A DNA stretch of 64,000 bases, from assembly GCF_900129785.1 (NCBI RefSeq), contig NZ_FSRC01000001.1, positions 2,108,001-2,172,000 on the forward strand, given 5' to 3'. Origin of the DNA: Algoriphagus halophilus. GTDB lineage: Bacteria > Bacteroidota > Bacteroidia > Cytophagales > Cyclobacteriaceae. This document shows, in pieces, positions 58,518 through 64,000 of the stretch. Positions within the stretch are counted from its first letter, which is position 1; the number at the start of each line of letters is the position of its first letter. Under the pieces are notes generated by a model. It was not told the DNA's origin. It saw only the letters and a program-made list of their open reading frames with translations, and made no database searches. The position numbers and the translations under genes are program-made.

Positions 58518-59707
58518 AATTGATTTCCAGCAGAAGTGCCTTGATTTTGATCGTCATCGCTCAATTTCTTGGCACTTCTTTATGGTTTGCCGGCAATGCG
58601 GTGGCACCTGAAATTGGAGCCTTATTAGGCGAACCTGAATTAATTGCCTCCATCACCTCTACGGTCCAGTTTGGTTTTATCATAGGCACATTTTTTTATG
58701 CTTTTTTTGCAATTCCCGATCGGTTTCCTCCAGGAGATGTGTTTTTCTTCAGCGCGGTATTAGCGGCCTGTTTCAATATTCTGGTAGTCCTTCTCCCCTT
58801 TCAGCTCCCCTACATCTTGTTCTGCAGATTTCTGGTGGGTTTCTTCCTGGCAGGGATTTATCCCGTAGGGATGAAAATAGCCGCCGATTATTTTGAAAAA
58901 GGATTGGGAGCTGCCTTAGGGTTCCTCGTGGGTGCCTTGGTGCTTGGAACCGCTTTCCCCCATCTTATTAATGGTCTCGGACTTCAACTTTCCTGGAAAA
59001 TCATCTTTTGGATTACCTCTGCATTGGCAATACTGGGAGGGGCACTTGTAGGCTTCTTTGTACCAGATGGTCCTTACCGAAAATCAAACCCCAAATTCGA
59101 CGTCAGCCTTTTACCTAAACTCAGCAAAATAAATGCCCTTAAAAGTGCTGCTTCGGGCTATTTTGGTCATATGTGGGAGCTGTATACCTTCTGGGCTTTT
59201 GCGCCGATGGTGATCGCATTTCTATCTGAGGGGAGCTTCTCCTCCTCTAAGATCTCTTTATTATCTTTTTCAGTCATCGCTATAGGGGGAATTTCCTGTG
59301 CGGTGGGCGGAGTCATTTCCCAAAAAACAGGAAGTAAAAAAGTGGCTTTATTTTCATTATTGGGTTCAGGGGTATGCTGTATTTTCTTGGTAATTGCCCC
59401 CAGTGTTCCGAGCTCAATTTGGATGATCTTTCTATTGATTTGGGGAATACTCGTGACTGCCGACTCTCCTCAATTCTCCACCCTGGTTTCCCAGTCTGTC
59501 CCTGCTGAATTCAAAGGGACGGCCCTAACGTTGGTAAATAGTATGGGGTTTGCCTTAAGTATCGTCAGTATTCAATTCGCTCAGTTATTACTAACCTGGT
59601 TACCCATAGACCAAGCTTTGGCATTGTTGGTGGTAGGACCATTGACCGGAATCCTCCTTTTCAGATTTTTTGCAAAAAAAAAGAGGCCTCAACCTGAAGC
59701 CTCCTAG
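58514..59707 (+). CDS. MFS transporter
   Basis: The 397-residue protein has 12 predicted helices and MFS features: a weak motif A in loop 2-3 (IPDRFPPGDV), LVGFFLAGIYPVGMKIAADYF in helices 4-5 and a central loop near residue 185-200. The substrate is unknown; the overall sequence is of the nitrate/cyanate-porter-like or general drug/metabolite type. Its start overlaps the aldo/keto reductase. The last codons (KKKRPQPEAS) are encoded by the terminator of the convergent gene. Confidence 0.82.
   Translation: MKLISSRSALILIVIAQFLGTSLWFAGNAVAPEIGALLGEPELIASITSTVQFGFIIGTFFYAFFAIPDRFPPGDVFFFSAVLAACFNILVVLLPFQLPYILFCRFLVGFFLAGIYPVGMKIAADYFEKGLGAALGFLVGALVLGTAFPHLINGLGLQLSWKIIFWITSALAILGGALVGFFVPDGPYRKSNPKFDVSLLPKLSKINALKSAASGYFGHMWELYTFWAFAPMVIAFLSEGSFSSSKISLLSFSVIAIGGISCAVGGVISQKTGSKKVALFSLLGSGVCCIFLVIAPSVPSSIWMIFLLIWGILVTADSPQFSTLVSQSVPAEFKGTALTLVNSMGFALSIVSIQFAQLLLTWLPIDQALALLVVGPLTGILLFRFFAKKKRPQPEAS
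59683..59703 (-). terminator. intrinsic terminator of the minus-strand gene, inside the MFS 3' end
   Basis: On the minus strand GAGGCTTCA pairs with TGAGGCCTC (one T-G pair) around GGT and is followed by nine T (complement of 59674-59682). It lies 21 bases past the stop at 59725 and wholly within the MFS coding sequence. Confidence 0.85.
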
Positions 59708-59724
59708 CGTAAAGTCAAACCGGA

Positions 59725-60516
59725 CTATCGCACTACATTTTCTAAAGTGGCCAAGTACACCCACTTTTGATCTCTTGAATTTAAACCTTCATTGACAGCC
59801 TTTTGTTGCGCAGCAGTTTGATTTAAATCTTCATACGCCTGCGCATTAAAGAATTGCATGTAATCCTTATACATATTCAGGGTTAAATGTGTTGATTTTG
59901 CTTCTGATCCAAGGGGTAATGCAGTTCTCAGAAAGCTCCAATGCCCCATCAGCCCTTGTTCAATCCTACTTTGATGGATCGGTCTAAATACCTCCGTTTC
60001 CGCCTCTTCATATTGCTGAAATTTTCCCTCATAGGCTTTCATCAGGTCAAAGGAAGCCAGCACCCCTGGTTTCATTTGGAAATTATCATCTGTAGAGACT
60101 ATTTCCTGCATGTAAAGCCTCATGGGAGTATCCTTGATAGCCAGAGCATTCTGAAACAGTTTAGCTACCTGGGCATCGTTTAAATGAGGATAAGCAATTT
60201 TTGTATAGTCAATCAGCGTGGACTCATCCAGGCCATTCATCATCTTGACAGGATCATTGTAATAGGTGATGGTAATGTATTGAAAGGTACTTTGATCTGC
60301 ACCTGATTGTAATGCCCAAAAATCCCATCCTTTGATTTTATCATCATTTAATGCTTGACGGTAAACTTTCTCCATTAAATCTTTATACTCGATGTAATCG
60401 AAAATCTGATCATTTTCGACTTTGATGAAATCGAATACCATGTACTGAGTTTGCTGAGCCCGAATACCACTTGCCATGAGCAGGACAAAAAACAAGAATA
60501 TTATAATCTTTTTCAT
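59725..60516 (-). CDS. secreted protein of unknown function with probable internal duplication
   Basis: The 263-residue protein has a signal peptide ending RAQQ at about residue 21. The two halves look related: each has a VFDFIKVE- or ASFDLMKAYE-type strand, a helix with an acidic start, a KGWDFWAL or MGHWSFLRTALP turn with a tryptophan, and a THLTLNMYKD or YITITYYND strand. This suggests two ferredoxin-like, dimeric-barrel units in one chain. I do not recognise the family. It is monocistronic and divergent from the second Tat aminotransferase. Confidence 0.65.
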   Translation of the reverse strand: MKKIIIFLFFVLLMASGIRAQQTQYMVFDFIKVENDQIFDYIEYKDLMEKVYRQALNDDKIKGWDFWALQSGADQSTFQYITITYYNDPVKMMNGLDESTLIDYTKIAYPHLNDAQVAKLFQNALAIKDTPMRLYMQEIVSTDDNFQMKPGVLASFDLMKAYEGKFQQYEEAETEVFRPIHQSRIEQGLMGHWSFLRTALPLGSEAKSTHLTLNMYKDYMQFFNAQAYEDLNQTAAQQKAVNEGLNSRDQKWVYLATLENVVR

Positions 60517-60716
60517 ATTACTTTGGGTTTAGGGTAAATTGTGCTTTGCTTTAATTTAAAAAATAATTTCGTTGAATTATTAATATGAGAGAGATTATTT
60601 TATTTTATTGATTTTTTCAGCAAAAAAGCTAATTTTAATAAAGTAATGGAGAAAATGTAATATTTATAAAGTATTGCGCTTCTACTTAAAATATCAACAA
60701 ATAAACCCTCAAATAA

Positions 60717-61841
60717 ATGACAGGATTATCAAGAAGATCATGGTTAAAAAGAGCAACTCTAGGGAGCAGTTTTGCATTGTTGGGAGGAGCTGGACTCACC
60801 AATTCCCTTTCCGCAGAGGAAATCAGGAAGTTTAATCCTAGGCCAATGGATGGTCCCATCATGTTGGGATCGAATGAAAACCCCTATGGACCTTCAGAAT
60901 TAGTCCGAAAATCCATGAGCAGTGGATTTGATTTGGGCTGTAGATATCCCTGGAGATATAACTCAGACCTGGTGAAAATGATTGCCGCAAAAGAGGGGGT
61001 TCCTGAAGACCACATCGTCATGGTGGCAGGTTCAACAGAAGGACTGAAGATCACCGGACTGACTTTTGGAGGAGGAGGAGAAATCATTTCCTGCGAACCC
61101 ACTTTCCTGGCGATGATGGATTATGCCAAGTTATGGGGTACTTCCATCAATTGGGTTCCCCTCAATAAGGACTATGATTTTGATTTGGATGAAATAGAAA
61201 AAAGAGTCTCTTCCAAGACCAAGCTCATCTTCCTTTGTAACCCGAATAACCCTACCGGAAAATTGCTTCCGGCTCAGAAAGTCCTCGATTTTTGTAATTC
61301 TGTCAGCAATAAGGCCATCGTGTTTTCTGATGAAGCCTATTACGATTACATCACTACCCCCAATTACCCCTCCATGGTGGAGTTGGTCAAGCAGGGCAAA
61401 AACGTCATTGTTTCAAAAACATTTTCAAAAGTGTATGGACTGGCAGGAATTAGATTAGGCTATTTAATTGCAAAACCTGAATTGGCAGAAAAGCTCTCCG
61501 AAAGAGTAGTGGCCAACTTAAACATCATGGCCATAGAAGCGGGAAAAGCTGCATTGCAAGACCAGGAATTTTATGATTTTTCAGTCAGTAAAGCGAAAGA
61601 GGCAAAATCCATGATCATCCAAACCTTGGATGAGCTGAAACTCCCCTATTTGGAGTCGCATACCAACTTTGTCTTCTTTCAAACAGGGAGAGATATCGTG
61701 GAATTAAATAAACAAATGGCCGATAAAGGGTTTATCATTGGCAGGCCTTTTCCACCATTAATGGATTGGTGTAGAATCTCGACGGGTACCATCGAGGAAG
61801 TTGCCTTATATAATCAAGCCATTCGAGAAGTTTTAGGCTAA
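60717..61841 (+). CDS. Tat-exported HisC-like PLP aminotransferase (second copy)
   Basis: The 374-residue protein begins with a twin-arginine signal (SRRSWLK at residues 5-11) and a hydrophobic stretch ending near LSAEE at about 33. The catalytic body is complete: SNENPYGP, AGSTEGLK, CNPNNPTGK, the DEAYYDY aspartate, the Schiff-base lysine in TFSKVYGLAGIRLGY and the arginine in WCRISTG. It is a diverged paralog of the copy at 47441-48616. The GNAT gene starts at the very next base after the stop. The substrate is unknown. Confidence 0.85.
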   Translation: MTGLSRRSWLKRATLGSSFALLGGAGLTNSLSAEEIRKFNPRPMDGPIMLGSNENPYGPSELVRKSMSSGFDLGCRYPWRYNSDLVKMIAAKEGVPEDHIVMVAGSTEGLKITGLTFGGGGEIISCEPTFLAMMDYAKLWGTSINWVPLNKDYDFDLDEIEKRVSSKTKLIFLCNPNNPTGKLLPAQKVLDFCNSVSNKAIVFSDEAYYDYITTPNYPSMVELVKQGKNVIVSKTFSKVYGLAGIRLGYLIAKPELAEKLSERVVANLNIMAIEAGKAALQDQEFYDFSVSKAKEAKSMIIQTLDELKLPYLESHTNFVFFQTGRDIVELNKQMADKGFIIGRPFPPLMDWCRISTGTIEEVALYNQAIREVLG

Positions 61842-62408
61842 ATGTTGGATCATCATCTGATTTTAGAAAATGACAAAGTCCTGCTTCGACCACTTCAGAA
61901 GCAGGACTTTCCAATACTCAGGGCTTTATGCACGGACCCTAAGATGTGGACCTGGTTCACTTTTGACTTGAGTACAGAAGAGGGATTTACGAATTGGGCG
62001 GATCCTGCTTTACGTGGGGAAAGGCTTCAATTTACCGTGGTAGATAAATTTACCGGTCAACTCGTTGGATCCACTGCGTTTGGAAACTACGTCCCGAGGG
62101 ACCAACGTATAGAAATTGGTTGGACCTGGCTAGGAAAAGCAGCCCAAGGAACGGGGATCAACCAGGCGATGAAAAAGGTCATGCTGCAGTATTGCTTTGA
62201 AAAATTGAATCTAAAAAGGGTAGAGATCAAAACCGATGTACTGAACCTGCCTGCAAGACATGCCTTGTTGAAGTTGGGAGCAGTGGAAGAAGGGGTACTT
62301 CGCAGCCATACCTTGATGGTACATGGCAGAAGAAGGGATACGATCTATTATAGTGTGCTTCCGGAAGAATGGGAGAAAATCAAAAAAAGATCAGGAAACA
62401 GGGTTTAA
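61842..62408 (+). CDS. GNAT acetyltransferase, RimJ/RimL type
   Basis: The 188-residue protein has the RimJ/RimL-like fold: an N-terminal LRPLQKQDF block, GSTAFGNYVPRDQRIEIGWTWL, the acetyl-CoA loop AAQGTGINQAMK, and NLPARHALLKLGAVEEGVLR. It has no export signal, so it is cytoplasmic, unlike the product of the gene it abuts (TAA then ATG with no gap). It may acetylate a protein N-terminus, an amino acid or a small amine. Its last 18 bases overlap the convergent nuclease gene. Confidence 0.87.
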   Translation: MLDHHLILENDKVLLRPLQKQDFPILRALCTDPKMWTWFTFDLSTEEGFTNWADPALRGERLQFTVVDKFTGQLVGSTAFGNYVPRDQRIEIGWTWLGKAAQGTGINQAMKKVMLQYCFEKLNLKRVEIKTDVLNLPARHALLKLGAVEEGVLRSHTLMVHGRRRDTIYYSVLPEEWEKIKKRSGNRV

Positions 62409-63758
62409 AACCTGGATTTGTTCCGGAGCAAGTGAGGGAAGGAATTGTTTCAGAATGTAAAAAGTTTCCGGAACAGTGGGAACTGGCTCCAGTTGTTCCA
62501 ATATGGATTCCAACTCGGTCATTTCGTTGAAATATCCATAGCTTTTTAAAACTCCCCGGTCAAAAACACATACGGCAATTTCCTGGTCAACCCTCCCCTT
62601 AAACCTCACTAGAATCTCACGCTTACTCTCTTCTATCAAATGGATGAATTTCTTGGCATTCCGACTATATTCCTGAGGGGGAAGTTGTGAATTACAGGTA
62701 CCCTGACAGCTTAAAAAACCTCCTTCATGGCAAGGAGCTTTTCTCAATCCACATAGTCTTGGACATAGGCCAAACGATTTTATTCCTTCCTTCAAAAATG
62801 CATGGGCTTCTTCAGAAGAAAGGAATGATTCCAAAGGCCGTAAGTGCTTTGTTACTTTGGCGATTTGAAACCGGATAAAGCCGGAACCATCTGTGTATTG
62901 AAACAAGCCCCACATGGTTTTTGGCAATTTGAGTGCGGAGTTATACTTAGGCCATAAGCGCTTTATTTCCAAGGCCTCTACCAATAATGCCATCATTTCA
63001 GAACCGGTCAATTCCCATTTCAAATCAAATACCTCCGATTTTAGCTTTTGTTTGAGACCAGGCAAAAGGTTACCAGAGAAATGGTTCTTAAACCGCTCCT
63101 TGATATTGATGGCTTTGCCCACATAAATCACTTTTCCACGCTCATTCAGCATGTAATAAACCCCGCATTTTTCGGGGAGTTGCCTGAATTTTGAAAGAGA
63201 AATATTCGGTGGCAAGAAGGCTTCGCCTGAATTCTTTTTTAGGGAAGCAGCAATGATATCAGGCCTTTCCTTGACCATTTCATCAAACAAGATGGCAGTG
63301 GCCCTGGCATCTCCCATCGCACGGTGCCTTGCTAAAATCGGGATATTTCTATGCTCGCAAATTCTTCCCAAGCTATAGGAACTTAGACCCGGAATGACTT
63401 TTCTGGCCAACCGCACGGTACAGAGTTTATCGGCTTTGAACTCCCTACCGAATCTTGCGAAGCTTTCTCTGACAAAGCCATAATCAAAATTGACCGAATG
63501 GGCCACAAACACCCTTCCGTGAAGGAGGTCCCATAATTTCTCCCCAACCTCTTCAAAAGTGGGAGCATTCTGAACCATTCCATTATCTATTCCCGTAAGA
63601 CCCGTGATGTAAATGGGAATGTCTTGCTCTGGATTTAGGAGGGTTTCAAATTCGGCTATGATCTTATCGCCATCATGGATCAATATCGCTATTTCAGTGA
63701 TCCCGCAATTTTTGGCGGTACCTCCTGTAGTTTCTATATCCACGATTGCATATTCCAT
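62391..63758 (-). CDS. DnaQ-like exonuclease fused to a GIY-YIG/UvrC-N-like nuclease
   Basis: The 455-residue protein joins two nucleases. Residues 1-165 are a DEDDh exonuclease (Asp7, Glu9, Asp92, His145, Asp150). Residues about 195-280 are a GIY-YIG domain (CGVYYMLNERG, VIYVGKA, catalytic arginine in KERFKNHF, glutamate in TGSEMMALLVEA). A cysteine group follows (332, 336, 343, 351, 355), resembling the cysteine cluster of UvrC that binds an iron-sulfur centre. The UvrC C-terminal RNase-H-like half is missing. Such fusions, like E. coli Cho, probably act in nucleotide excision repair. Confidence 0.85.
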   Translation of the reverse strand: MEYAIVDIETTGGTAKNCGITEIAILIHDGDKIIAEFETLLNPEQDIPIYITGLTGIDNGMVQNAPTFEEVGEKLWDLLHGRVFVAHSVNFDYGFVRESFARFGREFKADKLCTVRLARKVIPGLSSYSLGRICEHRNIPILARHRAMGDARATAILFDEMVKERPDIIAASLKKNSGEAFLPPNISLSKFRQLPEKCGVYYMLNERGKVIYVGKAINIKERFKNHFSGNLLPGLKQKLKSEVFDLKWELTGSEMMALLVEALEIKRLWPKYNSALKLPKTMWGLFQYTDGSGFIRFQIAKVTKHLRPLESFLSSEEAHAFLKEGIKSFGLCPRLCGLRKAPCHEGGFLSCQGTCNSQLPPQEYSRNAKKFIHLIEESKREILVRFKGRVDQEIAVCVFDRGVLKSYGYFNEMTELESILEQLEPVPTVPETFYILKQFLPSLAPEQIQVLNPVS

Positions 63759-63816
63759 AGCCCAAGATAAAGAATTGGTAGGAGCTCTTAAGGATCTATG
63801 TCAGGGATTGACACAA

Positions 63817-64000
63817 TCAGTTTACTTTCCTACGATAGGTTTCAATTAATTTTTCGGCACATCGTTCACCATCCATGGCCGCAGAAACGATCCCCCCAGC
63901 ATATCCTGCCCCTTCCCCGCAAGGGTACAGGCGCTTGATCTGAACATGCTCAAAACTCTCCCGATCTCTTGGAATCCTTACGGGAGAAGAGGTTCGGCTT
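63817..64000 (-). CDS. NAD(P)/FAD-dependent oxidoreductase, C-terminal part (COG2509 type)
   Basis: The frame is open from the window edge to a TGA at 63817-63819 and encodes the last 61 residues. RTSSPVRIPRD, LYPCGEGAGYAGGIV and SAAMDGER are the C-terminal FAD-binding signature of the uncharacterised FAD-dependent dehydrogenase family. The N-terminal part lies beyond position 64000. It reads in the same direction as the nuclease gene, 58 bases upstream of it. Confidence 0.82.
   Translation of the reverse strand, partial: SRTSSPVRIPRDRESFEHVQIKRLYPCGEGAGYAGGIVSAAMDGERCAEKLIETYRRKVN

Overview
The window looks like chromosomal DNA of a Bacteroidota bacterium, most likely of the Cytophagales/Cyclobacteriaceae type (Algoriphagus-like; this last step is inference). 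The reasons are: two giant secreted proteins with PKD, SprB-like and gliding-type (CHU_C) C-terminal domains, which imply type IX secretion; a TonB-dependent receptor with a carboxypeptidase-regulatory N-terminal domain; SPII lipoproteins; a GH92 mannosidase; TTTG-N19-TAnnTTTG promoter elements; and mostly absent Shine-Dalgarno sequences. Base composition and coding style look even throughout. I see no insertion sequence, prophage, integrase, CRISPR array or rRNA.

Layout: 52-3264 is a rightward run of a DUF202 protein, an SLC13-type carrier with RCK_C domains, a small membrane protein and a short Ppx/GppA phosphatase. It meets leftward ppk1 at a shared terminator. Leftward gyrB follows. 7642-9780 is a compact leftward operon with a PlsC-like and a GNAT/OlsB-like acyltransferase (glycine/ornithine-lipid type) and a CoA-binding protein. 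9957-12912 holds an SDR, an rRNA-type methyltransferase and a class III aminotransferase. 12951-16142 (leftward) is lipid oriented: accA, an MBL hydrolase, a patatin phospholipase and a small acyltransferase. Two identical tRNA-Asp genes lie at 16554-16744. GH92 converges on galE, and behind galE lie the tandem T9SS-type paralogs (20390-26651).

26815-31497 carries an ABC-F ATPase, a sodium/solute symporter, RlmI and a four-helix cytochrome-b-like protein. 31684-34607 is a ZnuD-like TonB receptor with a partner lipoprotein. A ligase-associated DEXH helicase (35351-37810) converges on trkH-trkA; rmuC, an alpha/beta hydrolase, an unusual Nramp homologue, a zinc metallopeptidase and a DUF1080 protein follow. 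A Tat-exported HisC-like aminotransferase with an AEC permease occupies 46283-48616, then a SixA-like phosphatase and topA with an attached regulatory-domain protein.

53254-59707 has a class III-type sirtuin, a DUF5996 protein and a tightly packed set (serine hydrolase, YfcC-type permease, aldo/keto reductase, MFS). After a secreted protein of unknown function comes a second Tat-exported HisC-like aminotransferase joined to a GNAT. The end has a DnaQ/GIY-YIG fusion nuclease and the C-terminus of a COG2509-type FAD oxidoreductase cut by the window edge.

Most of the window is ordinary housekeeping and transport. The best leads are: the ABC-F protein in which one complete composite ATP site is degenerate; the Nramp homologue lacking the canonical metal ligands; an intrinsic terminator that encodes part of the next gene's signal peptide; two Tat-targeted PLP aminotransferase modules; and the tandem T9SS paralogs.
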